A DNA stretch of 51,728 nucleotides from Hyphomicrobiales bacterium (GCA_021775835.1 JAJFHC010000287.1:1-51728); one strand, 5' to 3'; numbered from the stretch's first letter, positions 10,508-19,589 are shown. Program-made: numbers and translations. The notes: generated by a model not told the origin, from the sequence alone.

Positions 10508-11272
10508 TTAGAAGCTGGCTGAAACTACGCCCAATCCCTGAATCTCGGACCTCACTTCGTCCCCCAGGGATACGGAGAATATTTCCGTAACAAGACCAGT
10601 TGTGACAATGTGGTCTTTCTCAAGAGTGCGGTTTAGGCGGCTGAATTCATTTGCGAGCCAATGCAGCGACATGTGCGCGCCCCCAAGGGCGTTAGAACCG
10701 TGACCTTCTGATTTGCTGATGCCATTGACGAAGGCCTCTGCCTTGCATCCGGCAAAATCGAAGCCTGCCGTTTCGAGTGTCTCATGGCCTAGTACGATTG
10801 CATCATTCACTCCGCCATCGGCGACGTTCCAGAAAAGACCGTCGGACAATGAGCCTGGCGCTCTTCTGTTCACGACTTCCAGTGCTGGGCACAGAGAGCC
10901 TATCGCAGAGACGACTTCGTCAAGGCTATAGGGTTCAGTTTTTGGCGGCAACGGGGCTTTCAGTTTGATTGCAACCTCTGTCTCGACAATGCGCAGGGAT
11001 TGGTCCGATGTTGGGACGTCCTGGCCTGATGAGTAGAATCGTTCCCGCAGGAGTGGGCCAAAAAAGGGTTCTTTGGCGCCAAGCGCCTGGCGGGCAACTT
11101 CGCTTGTACACCCTATTTTCCAACCGACCACGTCAGCGTCCATTTCGGTGACCATCTGATCCTGAAGGGCAATGGCCTCCGCCAGTGACGTCGGATCTGG
11201 CCCTGGATAATCCACGAGTTTTTGAAAATTTAGTCTGGCAGATGAAAGTTGCTTGGCTCGGTTGTCGGCCAT
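10508..11272 (-). CDS. 2-keto-4-pentenoate hydratase/FAH-superfamily protein
   Basis: A 254-residue protein of the fumarylacetoacetate hydrolase superfamily, closest in look to the MhpD type that hydrates 2-hydroxypenta-2,4-dienoate in aromatic meta-cleavage pathways. Supporting segments are VGWKIGCTS, the metal-site-like IVETEVAIKL and the ALEVVNRR region. No other aromatic-degradation gene is nearby, so the substrate is open. The start at 11272 (MADNRAKQ) has an AAGAAGAGAG-like purine stretch upstream; a longer frame reaches 11332. It is divergent from the FGE-domain gene and convergent with the small lipoprotein gene. Confidence 0.75.
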   Translation of the reverse strand: MADNRAKQLSSARLNFQKLVDYPGPDPTSLAEAIALQDQMVTEMDADVVGWKIGCTSEVARQALGAKEPFFGPLLRERFYSSGQDVPTSDQSLRIVETEVAIKLKAPLPPKTEPYSLDEVVSAIGSLCPALEVVNRRAPGSLSDGLFWNVADGGVNDAIVLGHETLETAGFDFAGCKAEAFVNGISKSEGHGSNALGGAHMSLHWLANEFSRLNRTLEKDHIVTTGLVTEIFSVSLGDEVRSEIQGLGVVSASF

Positions 11273-11299
11273 GTTTTTTCTCTCTTCTTGATTTTCCCG

Positions 11300-11319
11300 T
11301 TGCAATTTGTGGATTGCAA
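11300..11319. promoter_or_regulatory. Operator-like dyad TTGCAAT-N6-ATTGCAA
   Basis: Perfect 7-bp arms TTGCAAT (11300-11306) and ATTGCAA (11313-11319) with a 6-bp spacer lie in the 166-bp divergent region, 28-47 bp upstream of the minus-strand hydratase start. The geometry suits a dimeric helix-turn-helix regulator. No regulator gene is adjacent. Confidence 0.4.
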
Positions 11320-11438
11320 TAAGTCCAAACATGTTGTCGGCGGTGAGTGTGAAGGACAGGGAGTAAGGTCACAATCAATCATGTCTTCGTGAACATTACC
11401 AAGATTTCCACAACCGCTATTGTATCGGAAGTAACAGC

Positions 11439-12320
11439 ATGGCATTCGATTGCCCTATGAGACAACTTACAAAGCTGGCTGTTGCTGCCACGGCCTTGGT
11501 TCTTGGCGGGATTGGCACTGCAGGACATGCAAATGACGATCTTGCTCCTGAGGTCGTCCAAATTCCTGAAGGCCAGTTCGTGGCAGGTTCAAACGCCAAG
11601 GAAAGAGAATTTGGATATGTCCTGGACGAAAAGGCGTACGGGCACAGCGTAACACGTAAGAACGGATGGTATGATCGGGAACGCAAGCGTACCAACGTTT
11701 CTCTGCCATCCTATTCCGTTATGCGGGACCTCGTCACAAACGAACAGTATTTGACTTTCGTTCAGGAAACAGGCCACGCCACCCCACAGATTTCATCAAA
11801 CGCCTGGAAAAAACAGGGCCTCATTCATCCTTACAAGCGTGTTCTCAAGTTCCTCTGGAAAAACGGCAGATTCCCGGAAGGGCGGGAGCATCATCCTGTG
11901 GTGCTTGTGACCTGGGATGACGGGAAGGCATATGCGGAATGGTTATCCGCGAAGACCGGTCGTCAATGGCGGCTTCCGAGCGAACTGGAATGGGAGAAAG
12001 CGGCTCGCGGTAAAATGGGCTACATTTTCCCTTGGGGAAATGATTGGAGTCCTGAAGTGCTGAATAGCCACGACAAGGGCCCATTCGACACAGTGCCTGT
12101 CGGTAGCTACCCGAGCGGGGCGAGCCCTTACGGCGTCAATGATGTGGCCGGTCAGGTATTTGAGTGGACGTCCACGACGGCAGGAAACAACAGATTTCTC
12201 GTTAAAGGCGGGTCGTGGGACGACAAGGGCTGCGGCGTTTGTCGCGCGGCAGCAAGACATTCCAGGCCAAGGCAACTAAAACACATCTTGGTCGGGTTTC
12301 GACTTGTGGCGAACGAGTGA
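11439..12320 (+). CDS. Exported FGE-sulfatase (SUMF1) domain protein
   Basis: A 293-residue protein with a signal peptide (cleavage likely after GTAGHA, near residue 31) and an FGE-sulfatase fold. Family motifs are the start VVQIPEGQFVAGS, the middle WRLPSELEWEKAARG and the end VKGGSW...CRAAAR...GFRLV. The family includes formylglycine-generating enzymes and many proteins of other function. In true FGE the two active cysteines are spaced C-x4-C; here they are Cys265 and Cys268 (C-x2-C), so sulfatase activation should not be assumed. No sulfatase gene is nearby. Translation may start at ATG 11439 or at ATG 11457, which gives a cleaner signal peptide. It ends 4 bp from the convergent SDR gene. 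Confidence 0.8.
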   Translation: MAFDCPMRQLTKLAVAATALVLGGIGTAGHANDDLAPEVVQIPEGQFVAGSNAKEREFGYVLDEKAYGHSVTRKNGWYDRERKRTNVSLPSYSVMRDLVTNEQYLTFVQETGHATPQISSNAWKKQGLIHPYKRVLKFLWKNGRFPEGREHHPVVLVTWDDGKAYAEWLSAKTGRQWRLPSELEWEKAARGKMGYIFPWGNDWSPEVLNSHDKGPFDTVPVGSYPSGASPYGVNDVAGQVFEWTSTTAGNNRFLVKGGSWDDKGCGVCRAAARHSRPRQLKHILVGFRLVANE

Positions 12321-12324
12321 TGTG

Positions 12325-13053
12325 TCAGCGCTCGACTATGCCCTTTTGTGGGAAGTCGTAGACGATACCATTCATGTCAAATTGTGCTGTTAGCAAATCT
12401 GGGACCTTGGACGCGACTTCTGCCGGCGTAGGAAGCGAGTCCGGGTCTTCTCCTGGCATAGCTTTGGCGCGCATTGCCGTTCTCACTGGGCCGGGATTCA
12501 ACAAATTCGCGCTTGCGTTGCTTGTGGCTATTTCTGCGGCGTAGGTTCTCACCAATGCTTCGAGCGCTGCCTTTGACACAGAATACACGCCCCAATATGC
12601 GCGAAAGTTAACCGCGGCTCCAGACGTCACGAAGAGTGCGCGTCCGGCATCCGATTGCCGGAGGAGGGGGTCTACTGCTCGGATTAGGCGCCAATTTGCC
12701 GTGACATTAACAGCCATTACATCGTCCCAGTCCTTGGGTGAGACATGGCCAACAGGAGACAATGTCCCAAGGATACCGGCGTTACCGACTACAATATCGA
12801 GCTTCTTCCAGCGTTCAAAGATAGCACCGCCCAGTCGGTCAATACCCTCCATGTCACGAAGGTCTAGGGGTACAAGTGTTGCGGAGCCGCCGGCTGCCTT
12901 GATGTCATCATCGAGATCTGTGAGTCCACCTTCGGTACGGGCAACAGCGATCACATGCGCTCCCTCCCGCGCCAGCTCGCAAGCGATCGCGTAACCGATT
13001 CCTCTGGATGCACCGGTGACCAGCGCGATCCGCTTTTCTAATCGTCGAGCCAT
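12325..13053 (-). CDS. Short-chain dehydrogenase/reductase
   Basis: A 242-residue SDR with the NAD(P) motif TGASRGIG, the NAGILG structural motif, and the catalytic Ser...Tyr-x3-Lys in TSGAAVNF and YSVSKAA. ATG 13053 gives MARRLEKRIALVTG and has GCGGAAG a few bases upstream; a longer open frame reaches 13173 but would overlap purF. It starts 26 bp after the purF stop and is probably cotranscribed with cvpA-purF. An SDR in this position is common in alphaproteobacteria, but its substrate is not known to me. Confidence 0.85.
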   Translation of the reverse strand: MARRLEKRIALVTGASRGIGYAIACELAREGAHVIAVARTEGGLTDLDDDIKAAGGSATLVPLDLRDMEGIDRLGGAIFERWKKLDIVVGNAGILGTLSPVGHVSPKDWDDVMAVNVTANWRLIRAVDPLLRQSDAGRALFVTSGAAVNFRAYWGVYSVSKAALEALVRTYAAEIATSNASANLLNPGPVRTAMRAKAMPGEDPDSLPTPAEVASKVPDLLTAQFDMNGIVYDFPQKGIVER

Positions 13054-13079
13054 TTCAACTTCCGCAATGTTTTGTTGAG

Positions 13080-14561
13080 TTAGCCAACTTCGGCCAGAAG
13101 GGAAAGTTGCCTCGGGCCGGAGGTCGACCCGTTCTTGTCTGTCAAAGGCGTCGGATAATCGCCTGTAAAACAATGATCCGTAAACTGAGGTGTGATCGGA
13201 TCTCGACCATCAAACCCCATGGACTGATAAAGTCCGTCAACACTCAGGTAGGCGAGGGAATCTGCACCAATGAACTGCCTCATTTCCTCCAAGGAATGCG
13301 TTGCAGCAAGAAGTTTTTTGTCATCTGGAGTGTCGATGCCATAGAAATCCGGATGTGTAATCGGCGGACTCGCCACACGCAGATGAACCTCCCGGGCACC
13401 GGCCTCATACATCATCTGAACAATCTTGACTGAAGTGGTTCCGCGCACAATCGAGTCGTCGACCAGAACGACTCTCTTTCCGGCAATCTGCGACCTGTTC
13501 GCGCTGTGTTTTAGTTTTACCCCAAGCTGTCTGATCTGCTGCGTCGGTTCAATAAATGTCCGGCCCACATAATGGTTGCGGATTATTCCGAGTTCGAAGG
13601 GTACGTTCGACTCCTGAGCGTAGCCAATTGCTGCCGGTACTCCGGAGTCAGGGACTGGGATGACGACGTCTGCTTCAACCCCCGATTCAATGGCGAGTTG
13701 CCGTCCTGTCTGTTTCCGGACGTCATAAACCGATCGGCCGCCAACAATGCTGTCAGGCCGTGCAAAATAGATGAACTCAAAGACACAAGGCCGCGGTTTC
13801 ATCTTTGGAAATGGATGCAGGCTTTCAATGCCGTCTTCTGTGATGACAACGACTTCGCCGTTCTCAATGTCACGAACGAATTCGGCACCGATAATATCGA
13901 GGGCACAAGTCTCCGACGCCAGAATATGTGAACCATCAAGTCGGCCGAGCACAAGCGGACGGATTCCCAATGGATCCCGAGCGCCGATGAGTTTCTTGTT
14001 GGTCATGGCAACGAAGGAATACGCACCTTCGACCACTCGAATTGCATCAATGAATTTTTCAATCAACCTCGGTTTTGACGATCTAGCAACCAAGTGAAGC
14101 AACACTTCCGTATCTGAGGTGGATTGGCAAATCGCGCCGTTTTTGACCATTTCCGTTCGCAAGGCCACGGCATTGGTCAGGTTGCCATTGTGACAGATCG
14201 AAAATCCGCCTCCGGCCAAGTCAGCATACAGCGGTTGTACATTTCGAAGAATTGTTCCCCCCGTCGTGGAGTAGCGCACGTGGCCTATCGCACACGAACC
14301 ACGCAATCGGTCAATCGTCCCATGTTTGGAAAAATGGTCACCGACCAGACCCAAACGGCGCTCCGTGTGGAAGTGATTGCCGTCGAATGTCACTATACCG
14401 GCGGCCTCTTGGCCGCGGTGCTGAAGCGCGTGCAGGCCCAGCGCTGTAAGTGCCGCGGCATCGGGGTGATTGAAGACTCCAAAGACGCCGCATTCTTCCC
14501 GAAGCTTATCATCGCCGACGTAATCGGCGACGTTACCAAGGGATTCGTCAATATGAGTCAT
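13080..14561 (-). CDS. purF: Amidophosphoribosyltransferase PurF
   Basis: PurF makes 5-phosphoribosylamine from PRPP and glutamine, the first step of purine synthesis. The 493-residue protein carries a short N-terminal propeptide ending at Glu23, so that Cys24 (in REECGVFG) becomes the N-terminal nucleophile after processing. The class II glutaminase domain follows (LQHRGQEAAG, GHVRYSTTG). The phosphoribosyltransferase domain has the PRPP loop VVLVDDSIVRGTT. It sits downstream of cvpA and upstream of an SDR gene. A perfect hairpin just before the start (14570-14586) may influence translation. Confidence 0.97.
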   Translation of the reverse strand: MTHIDESLGNVADYVGDDKLREECGVFGVFNHPDAAALTALGLHALQHRGQEAAGIVTFDGNHFHTERRLGLVGDHFSKHGTIDRLRGSCAIGHVRYSTTGGTILRNVQPLYADLAGGGFSICHNGNLTNAVALRTEMVKNGAICQSTSDTEVLLHLVARSSKPRLIEKFIDAIRVVEGAYSFVAMTNKKLIGARDPLGIRPLVLGRLDGSHILASETCALDIIGAEFVRDIENGEVVVITEDGIESLHPFPKMKPRPCVFEFIYFARPDSIVGGRSVYDVRKQTGRQLAIESGVEADVVIPVPDSGVPAAIGYAQESNVPFELGIIRNHYVGRTFIEPTQQIRQLGVKLKHSANRSQIAGKRVVLVDDSIVRGTTSVKIVQMMYEAGAREVHLRVASPPITHPDFYGIDTPDDKKLLAATHSLEEMRQFIGADSLAYLSVDGLYQSMGFDGRDPITPQFTDHCFTGDYPTPLTDKNGSTSGPRQLSLLAEVG

Positions 14562-14569
14562 TAAATTCC

Positions 14570-14586
14570 CGCGATGATTGATCGCG
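14570..14586 (-). promoter_or_regulatory. Hairpin directly upstream of the purF ribosome-binding site
   Basis: CGCGAT and ATCGCG form a perfect 6-bp stem with a 5-nt loop. On the minus-strand transcript the 3' arm runs straight into GGGAA, the likely Shine-Dalgarno, 9 nt before the purF ATG. A stem abutting the ribosome site could reduce or modulate initiation. It does not resemble the E. coli PurR box. Confidence 0.4.
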
Positions 14587-14634
14587 CTCCTGTCGACAAT
14601 GACAACAAAAACACCGATCTGAATTTACACGAAT

Positions 14635-15300
14635 CTACTGGTTGCTTGATGAGCTCTCAAAAAGCTGGTTCAGACCCTGTCGCTCTTTCTTCTGGTAGCC
14701 GTTACTTTCCTTCCCGGTGTCCCCGTCCTCGGGGATGACGCCGGGTTCTTCAGGTTGTCCTTGGTCGCTTTTGTTGGAATTGCCGTTTCCATCATCAGAA
14801 AACCCCGAGAAATTCTTGGAGAAATCGTCCGGCATCCACGACATGATCGAACTACCGGTTTCCATCAGCAAAGTGTGCGTCCGAGCATTGGTAACCCACT
14901 GGGGCTGCGTTTGTGGTCTCACGAGCCAGTTGAAGAACAAAAAAGCGATCGTTACAAGAAGAAAACCGCGGAATATCCCAAATATGAATCCAAAAGTTCG
15001 ATCAAGGGCGCCAATCTGGCTATCAAGAACCACGTCTGCAAAGCGCATCGAGATTACCGAAATAATGACGAGGACCATGATAAAGACACCGCCTGCATTT
15101 ACGGTGTCTGCGAGAATATTTGGATCTAGCTTTTCACGGATTGGTTCCTTGAGGATTGGAAACATCACCCAGGCAGCAAATGCGGCCCCTCCCCATGCAA
15201 AGACTGTAAGGGCCTCTCGATTGAAGCCGCGCATCATCGCCAGGAGACCAGAAATCAACATTATTGCGATGAGAAGAATATCTAGCCACGTCAAAGGCAT
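14635..15300 (-). CDS. cvpA: CvpA family membrane protein
   Basis: A 221-residue inner membrane protein of the CvpA/colicin V production family. The start MPLTWLDILLIAIMLISG and four hydrophobic segments within the first 140 residues fit the family, followed by a polar, Gly/Asn/Ser/Glu-rich tail of about 70 residues that is probably disordered. Its biochemical role is not firmly known; it is often linked to purF, as here, and in other bacteria to envelope stress tolerance. It lies between radA and purF on the minus strand. Confidence 0.85.
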   Translation of the reverse strand: MPLTWLDILLIAIMLISGLLAMMRGFNREALTVFAWGGAAFAAWVMFPILKEPIREKLDPNILADTVNAGGVFIMVLVIISVISMRFADVVLDSQIGALDRTFGFIFGIFRGFLLVTIAFLFFNWLVRPQTQPQWVTNARTHTLLMETGSSIMSWMPDDFSKNFSGFSDDGNGNSNKSDQGQPEEPGVIPEDGDTGKESNGYQKKERQGLNQLFESSSSNQ

Positions 15301-15410
15301 GTGTGTCGAGCCGCTTAATGAATGTTATGTGATATTAGCACGATTCCACGATTGGCCTAGACAATCTGTGCCCAATTGATTTTGCGCGTCAAGGTAAAAA
15401 CATTGCATGT

Positions 15411-16823
15411 TCACCCGGCGCGTTTGTCGGACTTGGATTGACTGGAACCAGTGCTGATTTTCGCGATCAAGGATGCAAGGCTGGTGACTGTTTCGATGTC
15501 GATTGAGTTTTTTGATTGCTGTGTGTCGTCATCGTTTCTCTGTGGTATGATTGCCCGGGTAAAACCCAGTTTTTCAGATTCACGCAAACGCCCATCGGTC
15601 TGATTTACCGAGCGCAAACTTCCAGAAAGACTGATCTCTCCAAAATACACGGAACCGTCCGGCAGAGCTTTCCCCGATAGCGATGAGACGAGGGCTGCCG
15701 CAACGGCTAAGTCTGCCGCTGGTTCCCGAATCTTCAGCCCCCCCGCGACATTGAGATAAACGTCATACCCGCCAAACGACAGGCCACAGTGCGCATCCAG
15801 CACAGCCAGGATCATCGACAGCCGGCTCTGATCCCAACCTACCACGGCGCGCCTGGGGGTGGCCAATGTGCTGGTCGCAACGAGCGCTTGTATTTCCACC
15901 AGCACCGGCCGTGTTCCCTCGATCCCTGCAAAAACGGCCGTACCAGGCGTGTTGGCTTCGCGTTCTCCGAGAAACAAGCGGGACGGGTTTGAGACTTCGG
16001 CCAGGCCACCGCCGGTCATTTCAAAAACACCGATCTCATCGGTAGGACCGAAGCGGTTTTTGACTGCCCGCAAAATTCGAAACTGATGTCCTCGCTCCCC
16101 TTCGAAGTAGAGCACCGTGTCGACCATGTGTTCAACGACCCGAGGACCGGCAATCTGACCGTCTTTCGTGACGTGCCCCACCAGAAAAACAGCAACGTCA
16201 TTCGACTTGGCATAGTGGATAAGTGTCTGCGCCGTTTGGCGTACCTGTGAAACAGTGCCAGGCGCTGAATCCAAAGTGGGCGACCAGATGGTCTGTATCG
16301 AGTCAATCACAAGGGCGACGGGGTTCACAGCGTCCTGAAGTGTCGTAACAATGTCGCTCAGATTGGTCTCGGCCGCGAGCAATACACCGGTCTTCGACAG
16401 CCCTAGTCGCGCGGCACGCAATCGCACCTGTGCAATTGCCTCTTCACCAGAGATGTACACCACCGTGTTTCCGGATGCTGCGAGGCGCGACATGATCTGC
16501 AAGAGCAATGTCGATTTTCCGATTCCCGGATCGCCGCCAACCAGTATGGCAGACCCAGGCACAAGACCGCCGCCGGTTACACGGTCAAATTCAGCAACCC
16601 CCGACAACGTACGAGCGGGGGTCCTGTCGCTTCCTTCCAGACCCACCAGGGCCACCTTGCGCCCAGGCGGAACCGATCTGCCCGGTCGTGCTCCAATGCC
16701 GGAACTCTGCCCGGTTTCCTCGGATATCGTGTTCCAGGCGCCACAACCGTCACAGCGACCGGACCATTTCGAACTGACGGAACCGCAGTCCTGGCATACA
16801 AATCGGGCAACCGCTTTAGCCAT
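15411..16823 (-). CDS. radA: DNA repair protein RadA
   Basis: RadA/Sms is a RecA-like ATPase that promotes branch migration in recombination. The 470-residue protein has an N-terminal zinc finger (Cys10, Cys13, Cys24, Cys27), Walker A GDPGIGKST at 97-105, the RadA signature KNRFG at 255-259 and a C-terminal Lon-protease-like domain. ATG 16823 lies 26 bp after the mlaF stop. It is followed downstream by cvpA and purF on the same strand. Confidence 0.95.
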   Translation of the reverse strand: MAKAVARFVCQDCGSVSSKWSGRCDGCGAWNTISEETGQSSGIGARPGRSVPPGRKVALVGLEGSDRTPARTLSGVAEFDRVTGGGLVPGSAILVGGDPGIGKSTLLLQIMSRLAASGNTVVYISGEEAIAQVRLRAARLGLSKTGVLLAAETNLSDIVTTLQDAVNPVALVIDSIQTIWSPTLDSAPGTVSQVRQTAQTLIHYAKSNDVAVFLVGHVTKDGQIAGPRVVEHMVDTVLYFEGERGHQFRILRAVKNRFGPTDEIGVFEMTGGGLAEVSNPSRLFLGEREANTPGTAVFAGIEGTRPVLVEIQALVATSTLATPRRAVVGWDQSRLSMILAVLDAHCGLSFGGYDVYLNVAGGLKIREPAADLAVAAALVSSLSGKALPDGSVYFGEISLSGSLRSVNQTDGRLRESEKLGFTRAIIPQRNDDDTQQSKNSIDIETVTSLASLIAKISTGSSQSKSDKRAG

Positions 16824-16849
16824 GGCTTCAACCGGTTTTCAGTGACGGA

Positions 16850-17626
16850 TCAAGATTTGAGAACGTCCATTTGAATGGGACCATCTGCGCTTCCGTGGAC
16901 GAACTGATCAACATACGGGTTTCCGCTGGCATCGATTTCCCCTGCTTGCCCACGCCAAATAATTTCGCCTTTGTAGATCATTGCGATCGAGTCGGCGATC
17001 TTTCGCGCGCTCGCCATATCATGTGTGATTGATATGGCTGTAGCGCCCAGTTGTTTGACACAGCTGACGATCAGATCGTTGATCACGTCCGCCATGATCG
17101 GGTCAAGGCCGGTCGTCGGCTCATCGAAAAATATGACCTCTGGATTGCCTGCAATCGCGCGGGCAAGCCCAACACGTTTCTGCATGCCGCCTGACAATTC
17201 CGCAGGCGAAAGTTCCGAGACTTCAGGGCCAAGGCCGACCTGGGCAAGTTTCTCCAGTGCGATATCATGGGCATCCGCACGGCTCATGTTCTTTCCCTGA
17301 ATCAAACCAAACGCGACATTCTCCCAAACAAGGAGACTGTCAAACAATGCGGCTCCCTGGAAGAGCATTCCGAACTTGGACAGGAACTCATCGCGTTTCG
17401 AGCCGCCCACACCCACCACATTTTCCCCTTCCAGCAGGATTTCTCCTGAATCCGGCCTCAGAAGTCCAAGGATGCATTTCAGCATTACGGATTTGCCGGT
17501 GCCCGATCCCCCGATTACCACAAGAGACTGGCCGCGATAGGCCGTTACATTCAATCCGTTGAGGACGGTTTTGGGTCCAAAACTTTTGCGAACGTCTTTC
17601 AGTTCGATATGAATTTGGTCATTCAC
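16850..17626 (-). CDS. mlaF: MlaF-type ABC transporter ATP-binding protein
   Basis: ATPase subunit of an MCE/Mla lipid transporter, which moves phospholipids between the inner and outer membranes. It has Walker A GGSGTGKS (about residues 39-46), signature LSGGMQKR and Walker B VIFFDEPTTGLDP. I chose GTG 17626 (VNDQIHIELKDV) because GAGG lies 6 nt upstream in the mlaE stop region; an in-frame TTG at 17638 would overlap the mlaE stop. The gap to mlaE is 8 bp. The MCE-domain substrate-binding protein MlaD is not encoded next to it. Confidence 0.88.
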   Translation of the reverse strand: MNDQIHIELKDVRKSFGPKTVLNGLNVTAYRGQSLVVIGGSGTGKSVMLKCILGLLRPDSGEILLEGENVVGVGGSKRDEFLSKFGMLFQGAALFDSLLVWENVAFGLIQGKNMSRADAHDIALEKLAQVGLGPEVSELSPAELSGGMQKRVGLARAIAGNPEVIFFDEPTTGLDPIMADVINDLIVSCVKQLGATAISITHDMASARKIADSIAMIYKGEIIWRGQAGEIDASGNPYVDQFVHGSADGPIQMDVLKS

Positions 17627-17634
17627 ATCCCACC

Positions 17635-18408
17635 TCAAGACGAAAAGAGAAGTGAAGTAAGGATGTAGTTGGCAGCAAGAATCAGCACAGATGCGCCGAC
17701 AACGGCGTTTGTTGTTGCCCGGCCAACGCCCTGGGCACCACCGCGGCTGTTAAACCCATGGTAGCAGCCCATGAAGGCAATGATGAAACCGAAGGCTGCA
17801 GCCTTGACCAAACCTGAGAACACGTCATCAAACTGAATAAAGTCGACCGTCTTTCGCACGTAGACCGACGCATTGAACCCCAGACTGCTCGTCCCGACTA
17901 TGAAACCGCCCATAATTCCTATTATGTCGGCTATCAGGACAAGAATTGGCAGCGTCAGGAACGCCGCGACGACACGGGGCACGACGAGGTACTTGAACGG
18001 GTTTGTTGACAGGGTCACCAAGGCGTCGATCTGCTCGGTCACCCTCATGGTGCCGAGTTCGGCTGCAATCGCCGCACTGACACGCCCGGCGACCATAAGT
18101 CCTGCCATGACCGGTCCAAGTTCGCGGGTAATCCCCAAAGCGACAATTGTCGAAACCAGGCTTTCGGCATTGAATCTTGAACCGCCGATGTAGATCTGCA
18201 GCGCAAGGACGCCCCCGGTAAAAAAGGCAGTCAGGCCAACAACCGGAAGTGAGTTGTAGCCGATCCGGATCATCTGATCGAAGATCAGGCGAAAATAGAC
18301 CGGCGGCAAAAATATGTGCGCTGTCGTATCCTTAAAAAACAGGACCATACGACCGGCTTCGGCACAAATGCTCAATACGAGTCTGCCGACGGTAGCGAAG
18401 ATGTTCAA
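17635..18408 (-). CDS. mlaE: MlaE-type ABC transporter permease
   Basis: A 257-residue MlaE/YrbE permease with five to six hydrophobic segments and the family core ALGITRELGPVMAGLMVAGRVSAAIAAELGTM-type region, which is highly conserved. It pairs with the downstream ATPase to form the membrane part of a lipid transporter. The start is TTG at 18408 with AAGGGGA about 10 nt upstream; the next in-frame ATG (18348) would remove a family-conserved stretch. It follows alr after 39 bp. Confidence 0.9.
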   Translation of the reverse strand: MNIFATVGRLVLSICAEAGRMVLFFKDTTAHIFLPPVYFRLIFDQMIRIGYNSLPVVGLTAFFTGGVLALQIYIGGSRFNAESLVSTIVALGITRELGPVMAGLMVAGRVSAAIAAELGTMRVTEQIDALVTLSTNPFKYLVVPRVVAAFLTLPILVLIADIIGIMGGFIVGTSSLGFNASVYVRKTVDFIQFDDVFSGLVKAAAFGFIIAFMGCYHGFNSRGGAQGVGRATTNAVVGASVLILAANYILTSLLFSS

Positions 18409-18447
18409 CGGTGGAATTCCCCTTTGAAAAGGTCGCTTCGAAACGAA

Positions 18448-19578
18448 TCAGGCGCCAGAGTATACCCGAGCATAACGAGAACCCAAGTTTGTCAGCACTT
18501 CATACCCGATCGTACCGGAAAAGTGCGCAAATTTGTCTATCGTTATGTTATGTCCGAGCAATTCTACAAATTCTCCACGCGCCACCCGAAGAGTCTCGAT
18601 ATCCGTGACATCGATCGTAATCATATCCATGGAAACCCGGCCAACCACCGGCGCCTTGCTCCCGTCGATACAGCAATAAGCGGTATCGCCGATGTTTTTC
18701 GCCGTGGAGGTGCGAAAATAGCCGTCGGCGTAGCCTGCGCTAACAATAGCAATTCGACTGTCGCGTTCTGCAACCCAGGTGGCACCATAACCCACACTAT
18801 CTCCTGACGGCACTTCTCGAACTTGCAATATTTTGCCGGCCAGATGCACAACAGGCTTGAGCGCGGCGGCGGTGGGTATCAAAGAGTCCCCTCCATAAAG
18901 CGCAATCCCCGGACGAAGAACATCAAAGTGAAACTTGGAGTTCAGCAGGATACCTGCAGAGTTTGCAAGGCTGGCCGGTACATTTGAGAGTTTGCTCCGG
19001 ATGTTAAGAAAATTCTCAAGTTGAATTTCACTCATCGGATTCGCGGTTTCCTCCGCACAGGCGAGATGGCTCATGAGGAGGCTGATGTCAAACCGCTGAT
19101 CGTCTGGACGGCTCTCGCACCACATGTCGAATTGCGCCTGGGACAAACCGATTCGATTCATACCGGTGTCCACGTGCAGTGCCGATGAAAGTGGTTCACC
19201 GGATGCCTGACGCAATGCCGCCCATTCACGGATTTCATCCAGAGAGCTTATTACGGGCCTGGCATCGGATTCCAGAAACTGGTGCGCGTTGTCAATAAAC
19301 AAGCCATTCAGAACGTAGACTGTAGCCTTCGGGGCCACGGCCAATACCCGTTCTGCTTCGTCCAGCAAGGCAACGAAAAACGTCCTGCAGCCCACCGACC
19401 AAAGAGCAGGTACGGCTCTTTCAATTCCGATACCGTATGCATCCGCTTTGACCACGGCAGCGCATTCGGCTTGGCCGCCGATCGCCTTCAACGTCAGATA
19501 GTTTGAGCGTAAAGCATCAAGATCGATTGTGAGGACGGCGCCTACACTGGCTGGGGGAAGGGGGGTCACAACGGTCAA
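18448..19578 (-). CDS. alr: Alanine racemase
   Basis: Alr interconverts L- and D-alanine for peptidoglycan, using PLP. The 376-residue protein has the PLP-lysine motif VVKADAYGIG (Lys44), the mobile-domain HVDTGMNRIG segment and the catalytic tyrosine region SVGYGATW. The start is uncertain: TTG 19578 has AAGG only 4 nt upstream, while GTG 19569 has no good site. It begins 11 bp after the dnaB stop. In many relatives alr sits directly before radA; here mlaE-mlaF lie between them. Confidence 0.93.
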   Translation of the reverse strand: MTVVTPLPPASVGAVLTIDLDALRSNYLTLKAIGGQAECAAVVKADAYGIGIERAVPALWSVGCRTFFVALLDEAERVLAVAPKATVYVLNGLFIDNAHQFLESDARPVISSLDEIREWAALRQASGEPLSSALHVDTGMNRIGLSQAQFDMWCESRPDDQRFDISLLMSHLACAEETANPMSEIQLENFLNIRSKLSNVPASLANSAGILLNSKFHFDVLRPGIALYGGDSLIPTAAALKPVVHLAGKILQVREVPSGDSVGYGATWVAERDSRIAIVSAGYADGYFRTSTAKNIGDTAYCCIDGSKAPVVGRVSMDMITIDVTDIETLRVARGEFVELLGHNITIDKFAHFSGTIGYEVLTNLGSRYARVYSGA

Positions 19579-19589
19579 AGAACCTTGAA

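Noticed and set aside
14717..15379. A 220-residue open frame antisense to cvpA
   Set aside because: No domain, and cvpA has the family start, topology and context.
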